Assembly (NCBI RefSeq): GCF_035599575.1
Contig: NZ_CP141179.1
Location: forward strand, 1,798,001-1,862,000
Length of the DNA stretch: 64,000 nt
DNA from: Roseovarius sp. Pro17
GTDB lineage: Bacteria > Pseudomonadota > Alphaproteobacteria > Rhodobacterales > Rhodobacteraceae
Reading direction: 5' to 3'
Shown here: piece after piece, positions 43,931 through 53,502 of the stretch
Position numbering within the stretch: position 1 is the stretch's first letter
How the letters are laid out: every line of letters begins with the position of its first letter
The notes under the pieces: generated by a model
What the model saw: the letters and a program-made list of their open reading frames with translations, nothing else
The model's database searches: none
What the model was told of the DNA's origin: nothing
Made by a program: the position numbers and the translations under genes

Positions 43931-45365
43931 TGTGGCCGTCGTTCTGGCGACCGAAGGTCAGCATGGCCCCGTGATTCACGCCACCAACCGCGCCGCGCGT
44001 CTGATGGGCGCCAGCGCCGGGGCGCGCGTGGTGGACATCAAGGCCGTCTGCCCCGATCTGCAGGTGGAATATGCCGATATCGCGGGTGATCAACTGGCAC
44101 TGGAACGCCTGACCCTTTGGGCGCGGCGCTGGTGCCCGTGGACTTCTCCGGACGGTGCGGACGGTCTGATCCTTGATACGACTGGCGCGGACCATCTGCT
44201 GGGCGGAGAGGCGGCCATGCTGGTCGATATCGAAACCCGCCTGTCTCTGCTGGGTCTGAGCGCCCGGATCGCGGTGGCGCCGACATGGGGCGCGGCATGG
44301 GCGCTGGCGCGATATGGGCCGGTCAGGGCGATCTGCCCGGTGGATCAGATGGCCGCGCAGCTTGCGCCATTGCCGGTCCCTGCCCTGCGCCTGAACGAGG
44401 CCACATTGCTTTTGCTGCGCCGTCTCGGGCTCAAGACCGTGGGCGATCTGGCCAAGGTGCCGCGCCTGTCCCTGACCCGACGCTTTGCGCGCGCGGCACT
44501 GCATGCCAATCCGCTGCTGCGGCTGGATCAGGCCATGGGGTGTCTGGCCGAACCTGTCGCCAGCAAGGAGGCGCGCCCAAGGATCAAGGCGCAGTCCCAA
44601 CTGCCCGAACCGATACAGGATCCGACCGCCTATCTGCCGGAACTCTGCGAGAATCTCTGCGCTCAACTGACGCTGCACGGCCTTGGCTGTCGCCGCCTTT
44701 CTCTGACTGTCTTTCGCACCGATGGCGAGGTCAGCACGATCACGGCGGCCACAGCCGCTCCCAGCCGCGATCCCGGCCATCTGCGCCGCCTCTTTGACGA
44801 CAAGCTGGAGCGGATCAATCCCGGCTTCGGCTTTGATTTGATAACGCTCGAGGCGGCAATTGTGGAGCCGGTCGAGAGTATCCAGACGCGGCTGGGCGGC
44901 GGATCAAACGAGGATCTGCAACTGCCGCATTTGATCGACCGCCTTGTGGCACGCTTTGGTGAGCGGTCCATCAAGCGCCCCGTGCTGAATGCCAGCCACC
45001 TGCCCGAACGCGCCCAAAGGGTGATCGGCGCCTTGCAAGAGGTCGACAGCACGACGGCACCCCTGATCAAGGAGCGTCCCATCCGCCTGCTCTGGACACC
45101 CGAACAGGTGCGCGTCGTCTATGCCGTCCCGGAAGGTCCGCCGGCGCAATTCATCTGGCGCAGGCAAACCCACAAGGTCGCGCGCTATGCCGGCCCCGAA
45201 CGGATCGCCCCCGAATGGTGGAAGGACCGCCCCGGCACACGGCTGCGCGATTATTTCAAGATCGAGGATCAGACCGGCAAGCGTCTGTGGCTTTATCGCG
45301 AAGGGCTGCATGAGGACGGGCGCGGCGGTGATCCGCGATGGTTCATCCACGGGATGTTCGCGTAA
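43833..45365 (+). CDS. imuB: ImuB, Y-family polymerase-like mutasome hub
   Basis: 510 residues starting RRIVSICLPHFAMERWQKKM. Y-family fold with the catalytic acidic residues largely missing, as in ImuB: the usual LDVD-type strand is SICLPHFAME, and LILDTTGADHLLGGEAAML replaces the second acidic motif. Helix-hairpin region VGDLAKVPRLSLTRRFA follows. ImuB is an inactive polymerase relative that binds the beta clamp, ImuA and DnaE2. Its stop and the dnaE2 start overlap by one base (TAATG). Confidence 0.92.
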   Translation: MTGRRIVSICLPHFAMERWQKKMDRANVAPPDDVAVVLATEGQHGPVIHATNRAARLMGASAGARVVDIKAVCPDLQVEYADIAGDQLALERLTLWARRWCPWTSPDGADGLILDTTGADHLLGGEAAMLVDIETRLSLLGLSARIAVAPTWGAAWALARYGPVRAICPVDQMAAQLAPLPVPALRLNEATLLLLRRLGLKTVGDLAKVPRLSLTRRFARAALHANPLLRLDQAMGCLAEPVASKEARPRIKAQSQLPEPIQDPTAYLPELCENLCAQLTLHGLGCRRLSLTVFRTDGEVSTITAATAAPSRDPGHLRRLFDDKLERINPGFGFDLITLEAAIVEPVESIQTRLGGGSNEDLQLPHLIDRLVARFGERSIKRPVLNASHLPERAQRVIGALQEVDSTTAPLIKERPIRLLWTPEQVRVVYAVPEGPPAQFIWRRQTHKVARYAGPERIAPEWWKDRPGTRLRDYFKIEDQTGKRLWLYREGLHEDGRGGDPRWFIHGMFA

Positions 45366-48300
45366 TGCCCGAGATGGACAATCAACGCCCCAGACGCACG
45401 CTGGACGAGGACGGGTTCACCCCCAACCCGCGCGCCGAGTTCATCGAGCTGGGCGTCACCACCTGTTTTTCATTCCTGCGCGGCGCCTCGGATGCGGTTG
45501 ATCTGTCCGCGACCGCCTGGGCGCAGGGGCATGACGCGCTGGGTGTGGCCGATCTGAACACCATGGCCGGTGTCGTGCGACTTCATGCCGAAGCACTAAA
45601 GGCGTGTTTACGTCCCGTGATCGGGTGCCGCCTGCATCTCGTGACTGGCGAGGAATTTCTGGCCTATCCGCAGGACCGCGACGCCTATGGGCGGCTGTGC
45701 GAATTGCTGTCCAAAGGCAAGATGCGCGACACAAACGGCGACTGGCAGGCCAAAGGGGCCTGCGACATTTCGCTCGATGATCTGGCCGCCCATGCGGACG
45801 GGGTGCACCTAATCGCGCTGCCGGGCGACGACCTCAACCTGTTTGCCGCTGGCCTGCGCCGCCTGAGCCGCGCCTTGCCGACACTGCGCCATATCGCGGC
45901 AAGCTATCTCTACCGTGGCGATGACCGTGCCCGGATCAACCGGCTGGATGCCTTGGCCCGCCAGCACGGCCTGTCGATACTGGCCACTAACGACGTGCAT
46001 TATCATGCACCGGACCGCCGCCCCTTGCAGGACGTGATGACCTGCGTCCTGCACCGAACGACCATTACCAAGGCCGGATACCTGCTGCACGTAAATGCCG
46101 AGCGGCATCTGAAATCGCCCGCGCAAATGGTCCAGCTTTTCGCGGAATGGCCACATGCGATCCGGGCCACCCGCGAGGTCGCGGATGCCTGCACCTTCGA
46201 TCTGCGTCAGCTGTCCTACGAATACCCGCAGGAAACGATCCCCGAGGGACGCTCACCCCAAGAATACCTGTGCGAACTGACATGGGCAGGTGCGGTCGAG
46301 AGGTATCCAGATGGCACCCCCGCCAAAGTGCGCGCCGCATTGGACAAGGAGCTGGCGCTGATCGGCAAGCTCGACATCGCGCAGTATTTCCTGACCATCC
46401 ACGATATTATCCAGTTCGCCCGGCATCAGGTCAGCCCTCCGATCCTGTGTCAGGGGCGCGGCTCTGCCGCCAATTCCGCTGTGTGCTACGTGTTGGGCAT
46501 CACGGCGGTCGATCCGGACAAGAACGACCTGCTGTTTGAGCGTTTCATCAGCGAGGAACGTATCGAGCCGCCCGATATCGACGTTGATTTCGAACATGAG
46601 CGGCGCGAGGAGGTGATCCAGCATATCTACACCAAATATGGCCGCGACCGCGCCGGGCTGTGCGCGACCGTCATCCATTATCGCCCCCGCATGGCCGTGC
46701 GCGAGGTGGGCAAGGTGATGGGTCTGTCCGAGGACATCACCACCGCCCTCGCCAAGACAATCTGGGGCAGTTACGGGCGCGAGGTCGGAGCCAAGGAAGC
46801 CGCTGAGGCGGGGCTTGATCTGCGCGATCCGCTGATTGCCCGCACGATCAGGCTGGCTGACATGATGATCGGGATGCCGCGCCATCTGTCGCAGCATGTC
46901 GGCGGTTTCATCCTGACCGAAACGCCGCTGACCCGGACCGTGCCCATTGGCAACGGCGCGATGAAAGAGCGCAGCTTTATCGAATGGGACAAGGACGACA
47001 TCGACGAGCTGCGCATCCTCAAGGTCGATGTGCTGGCGCTTGGTATGCTCACCTGCATCCGCAAGGCGTTTGATCTGATTGCGGCGCATCACGGGCCACG
47101 GTTCGATCTGGCAACGGTTCCCAAAGAGGACCGCGCGACCTACGACATGCTGTGCAAGGGCGACAGCTTGGGCACGTTTCAGGTCGAAAGCCGGGCGCAG
47201 ATGAACATGCTGCCCCGTCTGAAACCCCGCGCATTCTATGATCTGGTCATACAGGTCGCCATCGTGCGGCCCGGCCCGATTCAGGGCGACATGGTGCATC
47301 CGTTTCTCAGGCGGCGCAGCGGCAAGGATAAGGTGGAATACCCGTCGCCGGGGCCTGCGCATGACCCCGATGAGTTGCGCAACATTCTGGGCCGCACCAT
47401 GGGTGTGCCTATCTTTCAGGAACAGGCCATGAAGATTGCGATGGTGGCTGCTGAATTCTCTCCGAAAGAAGCGAATGAGCTCCGCAAGGCCATGGCCACC
47501 TTCCGGTCTCGCGGCACAATCGAAGCTCTAGAAGAGAAAATGGTCGGCCGGATGATCGGGCGGGGATATGATCCTGAATTTGCAAACCGGTGTTTCAATC
47601 AGATCAAGGGGTTCGGGGATTACGGCTTTCCCGAAAGCCACGCTGCCAGCTTTGCGTTGTTGGTCTACATTTCCAGTTGGATCAAATGCCACTATCCGGA
47701 CGTCTTCTGCGCCGCGCTGATGAATTCGCAGCCGATGGGATTCTACGCCCCCGCGCAGATCGTGCGAGACGCGCGCGAACATGGGGTCGATATCCGGGCG
47801 CCCGACGTGAATTACAGCGATTGGGACAACACGTTGGAGCCTACCGGCGCGGGCGCTTTCGCTGTGCGTCTTGGTCTGCGGCAGGTGGATGGCGTGCCCC
47901 AGGCGATTGCGGAGCAGATGATGCAGGTTCGCGATGTGCCTTTTACGGACCTGCAAGACCTCAAGACCCGCGCAAAAGCTGACGCAGGCACGATCCGCAA
48001 ACTGGCCGCCGCCGACACGTTTCGCTCGATGGGGCTGGATCGCAGGCAGGCGCTCTGGGACGCGCGCGCGCTTCGCGATGCCCCCGACCTGCCGCTGTTT
48101 CTGGACAGCGCGGATGAGGGCAACGAGACGATGTTTGCCCTACCTCAGATGCCCATCTGCGAACATGTCGTGGCGGATTACCAGACGCTGCGACTCTCGC
48201 TCAAGGCGCATCCCATGGCGTTTCTTCGGCGTAGCATGTCAAGGCAGGGCTATACCCCGGCGCAGGATCTTTTCAATATGCGCAGCGGACAGAGCGTATC

Positions 48301-48667
48301 ACTGGCTGGGATCGTGCTGATCCGCCAACGTCCCGGCAGCGCCAAGGGCGTGTGTTTCATCACGCTGGAGGACGAGACAGGCGTCGCCAATCTGGTCGTC
48401 TGGCCCAAGGTGATGGAGGCGTTCCGAAAGGCCATCATGCAATCCCGCCTGATCGATATTCGTGGCGTGGTGCAACGCAGCGAGGATGTGATCCATGTCG
48501 TCGCACACCGGCTGACAGATCGCAGCGACGCATTGGACCGGCTCTCGAACGATGTCATGGACGTCCCTCTCGCGCGCGCCGACGAAGTGCGCAAAGCGCT
48601 GCCCAGCGGAACGCATCGCCACCCCCGAAATGTACGGATCATCCCGAAATCGCGTGATTTTCACTGA
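45365..48667 (+). CDS. dnaE2: Error-prone DNA polymerase III alpha subunit DnaE2
   Basis: 1100 residues, family length. PHP domain at the N-terminus (FIELGVTTCFSFLRGASDAVDLSATA, GVADLNTMAGVVRLH); polymerase core with CQGRGSAANSAVCYVLGITAVDP and the catalytic aspartates in PPDIDVDFEHERREEVIQ and WDKDDIDELRILKVDVLALG; helix-hairpin and OB-fold regions near the end (VSLAGIVLIRQRPGSAKGVCFITLEDETGVANLVVW). Performs mutagenic translesion synthesis with ImuA and ImuB under LexA control. Confidence 0.95.
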   Translation: MPEMDNQRPRRTLDEDGFTPNPRAEFIELGVTTCFSFLRGASDAVDLSATAWAQGHDALGVADLNTMAGVVRLHAEALKACLRPVIGCRLHLVTGEEFLAYPQDRDAYGRLCELLSKGKMRDTNGDWQAKGACDISLDDLAAHADGVHLIALPGDDLNLFAAGLRRLSRALPTLRHIAASYLYRGDDRARINRLDALARQHGLSILATNDVHYHAPDRRPLQDVMTCVLHRTTITKAGYLLHVNAERHLKSPAQMVQLFAEWPHAIRATREVADACTFDLRQLSYEYPQETIPEGRSPQEYLCELTWAGAVERYPDGTPAKVRAALDKELALIGKLDIAQYFLTIHDIIQFARHQVSPPILCQGRGSAANSAVCYVLGITAVDPDKNDLLFERFISEERIEPPDIDVDFEHERREEVIQHIYTKYGRDRAGLCATVIHYRPRMAVREVGKVMGLSEDITTALAKTIWGSYGREVGAKEAAEAGLDLRDPLIARTIRLADMMIGMPRHLSQHVGGFILTETPLTRTVPIGNGAMKERSFIEWDKDDIDELRILKVDVLALGMLTCIRKAFDLIAAHHGPRFDLATVPKEDRATYDMLCKGDSLGTFQVESRAQMNMLPRLKPRAFYDLVIQVAIVRPGPIQGDMVHPFLRRRSGKDKVEYPSPGPAHDPDELRNILGRTMGVPIFQEQAMKIAMVAAEFSPKEANELRKAMATFRSRGTIEALEEKMVGRMIGRGYDPEFANRCFNQIKGFGDYGFPESHAASFALLVYISSWIKCHYPDVFCAALMNSQPMGFYAPAQIVRDAREHGVDIRAPDVNYSDWDNTLEPTGAGAFAVRLGLRQVDGVPQAIAEQMMQVRDVPFTDLQDLKTRAKADAGTIRKLAAADTFRSMGLDRRQALWDARALRDAPDLPLFLDSADEGNETMFALPQMPICEHVVADYQTLRLSLKAHPMAFLRRSMSRQGYTPAQDLFNMRSGQSVSLAGIVLIRQRPGSAKGVCFITLEDETGVANLVVWPKVMEAFRKAIMQSRLIDIRGVVQRSEDVIHVVAHRLTDRSDALDRLSNDVMDVPLARADEVRKALPSGTHRHPRNVRIIPKSRDFH

Positions 48668-48874
48668 TCGGAGGATCACAGGAATTCTACAATTCAAAGC
48701 ATCCGCATTTTTGCAATTGGCGGCTATACGCTACATTCAACAGCGCAGCGGGTCCGGACGGTAGACCTCACGCGCACCCCCGCCCATGGGCTAACGCTAC
48801 TTCAGGAGAGCCGCCCTGCCGGGCAGCTATCAGGGCTAATTTTATTGCCAAACACTTCTTGCGACCATCGCAAG

Positions 48875-50554
48875 CTATGTCCAATCCGAAGGATCTGTTT
48901 TCTGTGGCCCTGAATGGGTCGCCAACGCTTCACCGCCATGTTCCGGTTTCAGTGCCAGATCGTCGCGCAGTGGCACAGTCTGGCGTTCGATCATCCGGTG
49001 GACGATCGGGCCGTTCGGGCCGCGATGCAGCCGTCGCAGTAGATCCGACAGTTCTGCGTCCAACTGGGTCCGCCGTTCATTATGGCGCACGTATTCTCCC
49101 CAAGTGGGAACGTGATAACTCTCGCTCCAATGCTCGGGGTGTTGCAGGTCGCGCAATAGCGCCCATTGCTGCGCGCCATCGCGGATGCGCACGCGGCGGC
49201 GTCTGCTCATCGCGGCCAGAAACTCGGGCACATCCGACTGATCGATCTCGTAATCCACCATCACCATGACCGGACCGCTGCGATAAGTCAGATCAAACCG
49301 CAACGTCGGCTCCTTGAACCGGCCCAGCGGGTCAAGGTTCAGCCCATGTGATTCCGGCAAAGGCAGACGCAGACCGATCAGCGCGCCCACGATCAAAAGG
49401 CCGGCCACCAGCGCCAACGTGGGCGACGGGCCAACCCGTTCGGACATCGCGCCCCATATCCAGCTGCCCGCCGCCATCCCGCCAAACGTGCCGGTCTGAT
49501 ATAGCGCAAGTGCGCGCCCGACGACCCAACGCGGAGTCGATAGCTGCACCGTCACGTTGAACATCGACAGCGCCAGCACCCAGCACGCCCCGGCCAGCGC
49601 CAGCGCCGCGCCACTCAGCGACGCATAGCTGCTGATGGCCAGCAAAAAGCAGCTGGCAGCAAATCCGACAAAGGCACCGCGCGCGATGATCTCATTCTTG
49701 AACCGCTCGCGCAGGCGGGCATTCATCAACGCACCACCAACAGCCCCCACCCCAAAACAGCCCAGCAAAACGCCATAGATAAACGCCGTGCCATGCAGCG
49801 TCTCGCGCACCACCACGGGCAATAGCGCCAGCAGGACGATACCCGTAAGGCCGAACCAGAACCCCCGCAATATGACGTGCAGCAGGTTCGGCGACATCGC
49901 GACATAGCGCAGACCGGCCGAGAACGCGCTGCCCATCGGCTCTCGCGGTAGGTGCATGTCGCGCGCCGGTGCCTTCCAACGCAAAAGCGCGAGGATGATC
50001 GCAATATAGCTAAGCGCGTTCACGGCGAACGCCGCTGCTACCCCGGCCAGCGCCACGATGGCACCGCCCGCCGCCGGTCCGACGCTGCGCATGAGGTTAA
50101 AGCCCATGCTGTTAAGCGAAACAGCTGTCGGCAATTCCTCGCGCGTGACAATGTCGCCCATCGTCGCCTGCCAGGACGGGTTGTGCAGCGCCGTGCCGCA
50201 CCCGATCAGGAACGTGAACGCCAATAGCAGCCAAGGCGTGAGCAATCCCTGAAACGCCATGATCGTCAGTCCGACCGAAACGACGAACATGAAGCCCTGC
50301 GCGATCAGCATCACGCGACGCCGGTCGAAATTGTCGGCAAATACGCCGGCCAGCAAGGAAAACACCATGATCGGGAGCGACACGGATCCCTGCACCAGTG
50401 CCACCATTCTTGGTGAGTCAGACAGGGTGGTCATCATCCACGCAGCCCCGACCGCCTGCACCAATCCCCCAAAGTTCGACGCAAGGGCCGCGATCCAGAG
50501 CGAGCGGAACGTCTGATTGCGAAAAAGTGTCAGGGATGAGGGGCGGTCCGGCAC
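48875..50554 (-). CDS. MFS exporter of the transmembrane secretion effector (MFS_3) type
   Basis: 559 residues with about 12 spans in the first 400 (LFRNQTFRSLWIAALASNFGGLVQAVGAAWMMT at the start is characteristic of PF05977-type exporters) and a C-terminal soluble domain of about 130 residues (VMVDYEIDQSDVPEFLAAMSRRRRVRIRDGAQQW, HYPTWGEYVRH-like segment) resembling an antibiotic-biosynthesis-monooxygenase fold. Such fusions are common in proteobacteria; substrates are unknown. The gap 48668-48874 on its left holds nothing else of note. Confidence 0.88.
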   Translation of the reverse strand: MPDRPSSLTLFRNQTFRSLWIAALASNFGGLVQAVGAAWMMTTLSDSPRMVALVQGSVSLPIMVFSLLAGVFADNFDRRRVMLIAQGFMFVVSVGLTIMAFQGLLTPWLLLAFTFLIGCGTALHNPSWQATMGDIVTREELPTAVSLNSMGFNLMRSVGPAAGGAIVALAGVAAAFAVNALSYIAIILALLRWKAPARDMHLPREPMGSAFSAGLRYVAMSPNLLHVILRGFWFGLTGIVLLALLPVVVRETLHGTAFIYGVLLGCFGVGAVGGALMNARLRERFKNEIIARGAFVGFAASCFLLAISSYASLSGAALALAGACWVLALSMFNVTVQLSTPRWVVGRALALYQTGTFGGMAAGSWIWGAMSERVGPSPTLALVAGLLIVGALIGLRLPLPESHGLNLDPLGRFKEPTLRFDLTYRSGPVMVMVDYEIDQSDVPEFLAAMSRRRRVRIRDGAQQWALLRDLQHPEHWSESYHVPTWGEYVRHNERRTQLDAELSDLLRRLHRGPNGPIVHRMIERQTVPLRDDLALKPEHGGEALATHSGPQKTDPSDWT

Positions 50555-50581
50555 ATCGGGGCTTTCGTATTGGCAGGCGCC

Positions 50582-51000
50582 TTAACTGGTGGCCGGCGCC
50601 TTGACGGTATCGCTGACATCCAGCGGCGACAAGTCAGGTAAGGCCCCCATGTCTTGGAAAACTCCTTGATGCCCAGATCGACGCCCGCGCCCACTCGGAA
50701 TATCGGGAGCACTCTAGCCTCGCGACCGCTTCACCCTCAGCCCGTCTGTGCGATTCTAGGCCACATCCACTTGCGCTGCGCCTTCGGCCTGCAGCCTCAC
50801 GCGATCGTCGACAAAGGCTGCCGTGGCGCGCGCGCAATCCGCGCCCCAATATCCAGCTTTGGCCCCGCATAGGCGGGCACCTCGAACCGGGCGCTGCCGG
50901 TGATCTGTGCGTCCTCCGTGCGAACCGCCCACATCAACGGCTGGACACAAGAGCACCCTGACGCGTGCGCCAGACGAGCGGTAATCTCATAATATCTAAG
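50582..51000 (-). other. Possible gene remnants in a 620-base gap
   Basis: Two stretches read like ends of natural proteins on the minus strand. One is GCSCVQPLMWAVRTEDAQ followed by ITGSARFEVPAYAGPKLDIGARI, closing at about 50804. The other is MGALPDLSPLDVSDTVKAPATS, closing at 50582. Neither has a start or a frame long enough to be a gene. I do not recognise a family, and the rest of 50555-51179 looks non-coding. Confidence 0.3.
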
Positions 51001-51179
51001 TAATCTAAGTAGCTTATCGCATTAACCTGATGTCGGCTTTAGCTGATCGCCAGACCGCTAAAGCCTATGCAATGATCTACTCGTCACGGCCCGTACGGCA
51101 CAGGTCTCTCGTCTTCGGCATATGGAAATCTTTCCATGAAAGCCAAAAAAGTCCTCAAAAACGGGGAAGAGCAACAGAC

Positions 51180-51425
51180 TTACTGAGCTTCTGTGGCCTC
51201 GCCGTCCGCGCGATCCATCAACCCTCTTATATGGCGCGCGAAAAGCCAGGTCATCGGGATGCCCAGTACACATCCGCCGACCACAGACCAACCGGGGGTC
51301 AGAACCGGCAGATCGACCCACGAGAGTATCAGCCCGGCAAAAAACAGGTTGATCGCGACCGCGCCCGCGCCGAACGGATAGAGCAGCAGCGTGATTTTAC
51401 CTATGCCCCAACCCGCCCGTTTCAT
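51180..51425 (-). CDS. Small two-span membrane protein at the end of the nor operon
   Basis: 81 residues from the ATG that overlaps the preceding tiny gene (ATGA): MKRAGWGIGKITLLLYPFGAGAVAINLFFAGLILSW and GWSVVGGCVLGIPMTWLFARHIRGLMD give two helices. Its size, place and hydrophobicity recall NorF, the small membrane protein of some nor operons, but I cannot confirm homology. The longer frame to 51497 has no coupled start. Confidence 0.65.
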   Translation of the reverse strand: MKRAGWGIGKITLLLYPFGAGAVAINLFFAGLILSWVDLPVLTPGWSVVGGCVLGIPMTWLFARHIRGLMDRADGEATEAQ

Positions 51426-51598
51426 CGCCGCCGCACCAGCAGATGCACCGCGAGAAGCGAAGCCAGCAGCGCCAACGACGCCGCAAGGAACCACCATTCC
51501 GCTGTAGCCGATTGCGGCTGTGGGATTGGCCGCTGAAAGGCTTCGGCATGGGCCAAGGCCGGAAAGGTGGTGGCGATTATGGCTACTATTCTCAGCAT
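51422..51598 (-). CDS. 58-residue membrane protein between norD and the next gene
   Basis: ATG 51598 lies one base after the norD stop and is preceded by CAGGAGACCTGAT, so translation is coupled. A signal-like start (MLRIVAIIATTFPALAHAEA), a proline/glutamine linker and one C-terminal span (WWFLAASLALLASLLAVHLLV) ending in RRR. Likely periplasmic linker with a C-terminal anchor. Not in any family I know; its place suggests a part in NorBC assembly. Confidence 0.65.
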   Translation of the reverse strand: MLRIVAIIATTFPALAHAEAFQRPIPQPQSATAEWWFLAASLALLASLLAVHLLVRRR

Positions 51599-51599
51599 A

Positions 51600-53498
51600 T
51601 CAGGTCTCCTGTGTCAGGCTGCGGTAGATGTCGGGCAGCACGCGGGTCAGCTTGTCGGGGCGCGGCAGCAAATTGAAACCACCACGCCCGAAAATGCGCG
51701 CGAACCAGTCCTGCCCATCCTCGTCGATGATGATGCCGTGCAGAATCTGGCCGCGCCTGCGCGCCTCGGCGACGGCCATGTGGCTATCCTCGATGCCGTG
51801 CTGGCCCTCGTAGTGATCCAGATCGTTGGGCTTGCCGTCGGTCAACACGATCAGCAGTTTGCGCGCGGCAGTTTCGTTATCCAGCATAGCGCTGAGGTGG
51901 CGGATGGCAGGGCCGAGGCGCGTGTAATGCCCCGGCTTTAGCGCACAGATATTGTCGATGATGGCCGGGCTCATCGGTTGGTCAAAACGTTTGCAGCGGG
52001 TCAGGAAGACCCGGTCTCGCCTCAGCGACGAAAAACCCCAGATGCCCAGCCGGTCGCCCGCCGCATCTATGCCGCCCGCCAGCGCCGCCAGCGCATCACG
52101 CGCCACGTCGATGACGCAAGTATCGCCCACAGCGGATTCAGTCGAGCGTGAGGTGTCGATCAGGAATGCCACCGTCAGATCCCGCTGGGTTTGGCGCGCG
52201 GATTGAAACACGCGGTCGTCGCAGCGGCCTGTCGCGCGCAGGTCGATCTGCGCAGCGATGGCGGCGTCCAGATCCAGCTCGGACCCGTCGATCTGGCGTG
52301 GCTGCAGGATGCGGCGCGGGCGCAGCACCTCGAATTGGCGGCGCACCTCGCTCATCCGCTTGGCGTTAGGCACGAACCCGTTGTCGGGGTCGGGTTGCAC
52401 GTCTGCCTCCAGCACGCGGCAATGGTCCTGCATGTAGCTGCGCGAGCGGTGGTTCCACTCGGGGTAGGTGAACTCAGCCGACAGGCGTTCATGGTCGGCA
52501 TCCGCCGGGGACAGGTCCAGATGCAGGCGCAGCCGCGTGGCAGCGCGGCGGTCGTTTTTGGACAGGGTAATGTTATCCTGATCCTCTGCCGCCTTTTGCG
52601 CGTTTTCATCGTCGTCGTCGTGGATGGACCGATTCAGGTTCATGGATTCGACCCACGAGAGGATCGATTCAAACCGGTGCATGATAAAGCTGTCCTTGCG
52701 GTTGGCCTGATCCTGATCCTTGCGCAGGCCCAGCTTGCGTGTCGTCGTGGCGGCGGCTGCCGGAATTTCGGCCACGTCGTCGTGCAGATCATCGGCACCA
52801 GCGCCGCTGCCAGCGAGGTGGAAGTCCAGCCAGATCGGCACGGGCGCAAAGGGCATGTGCCCCCGGTTTGATATGCTATCAACCGTTGCGGGCGGGGTAT
52901 CGCCGCTAAGCGCGCTTCGCACGGCATCCTCTACGGCCGCCTCTGACGCGGGCAAGCGGACGCGCGGACGAGTGGCGAGGATATGCGCGATCATCGCGGC
53001 ATATTCAGCGCGCAGCCCGGGGCATTGCGCATGGGCCTTGTGCGCAGCGGTCAAATTCTCGCGGATCATGGAGAGGTCGCGCGCCGCCCCTGCCCGCCCA
53101 CCGGCGTCCAGCGCCGTAGGTTCGCACAGCGCGGCCAGCGCGGTCAGCCAGAAATATGCGGCACGGTTGAGGGCATGCACGGGAAAGGCGTCGATCATTG
53201 GCGGCAGGCGCAAACGCTCGCCATCAAAAGCAGGCTGGTAAAGCTTGTCGCGCTCGGTCGCCAACTTGCGCGCGTAGGACCGACGGTGGGGTGCAACAAT
53301 GGCAGGCGCCTCGCACAACTCGACACCTGGTTGCCCGCCAAGGGCACGGAACATCATCGTCAGGCTGGGGCGAATTGCGGTGAGGCTGGCCGCCTCATCG
53401 GGATAGCACGTGTGCGCACCGATCCCCACGGCGTAATCGTGCCAGATGTTGCCGACCGCCTCTTCGGGGTCCATCAGATCGAGGGGACGCAGCGCCAT
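51600..53498 (-). CDS. norD: NorD, von Willebrand A-domain activator of NO reductase
   Basis: 632 residues from ATG 53498, four bases after the norQ stop. C-terminal VWA domain (about 430-620) with the metal-ion motif AFLIDTSRSTESA (DxSxS) and LLIVLTDGKPNDLDHYEG. N-terminal part includes NIWHDYAVGIGAHTCYPDEAASL. Together with the AAA+ protein NorQ it activates the NorCB complex, thought to insert the non-haem iron. The longer frame to 53549 overlaps norQ without reason. Confidence 0.94.
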   Translation of the reverse strand: MALRPLDLMDPEEAVGNIWHDYAVGIGAHTCYPDEAASLTAIRPSLTMMFRALGGQPGVELCEAPAIVAPHRRSYARKLATERDKLYQPAFDGERLRLPPMIDAFPVHALNRAAYFWLTALAALCEPTALDAGGRAGAARDLSMIRENLTAAHKAHAQCPGLRAEYAAMIAHILATRPRVRLPASEAAVEDAVRSALSGDTPPATVDSISNRGHMPFAPVPIWLDFHLAGSGAGADDLHDDVAEIPAAAATTTRKLGLRKDQDQANRKDSFIMHRFESILSWVESMNLNRSIHDDDDENAQKAAEDQDNITLSKNDRRAATRLRLHLDLSPADADHERLSAEFTYPEWNHRSRSYMQDHCRVLEADVQPDPDNGFVPNAKRMSEVRRQFEVLRPRRILQPRQIDGSELDLDAAIAAQIDLRATGRCDDRVFQSARQTQRDLTVAFLIDTSRSTESAVGDTCVIDVARDALAALAGGIDAAGDRLGIWGFSSLRRDRVFLTRCKRFDQPMSPAIIDNICALKPGHYTRLGPAIRHLSAMLDNETAARKLLIVLTDGKPNDLDHYEGQHGIEDSHMAVAEARRRGQILHGIIIDEDGQDWFARIFGRGGFNLLPRPDKLTRVLPDIYRSLTQET

Positions 53499-53502
53499 GA
53501 TC

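Noticed and set aside
46253..47362. 369-codon open frame opposite dnaE2
   Set aside because: Shadow of the dnaE2 reading frame; no motifs and no start signal.
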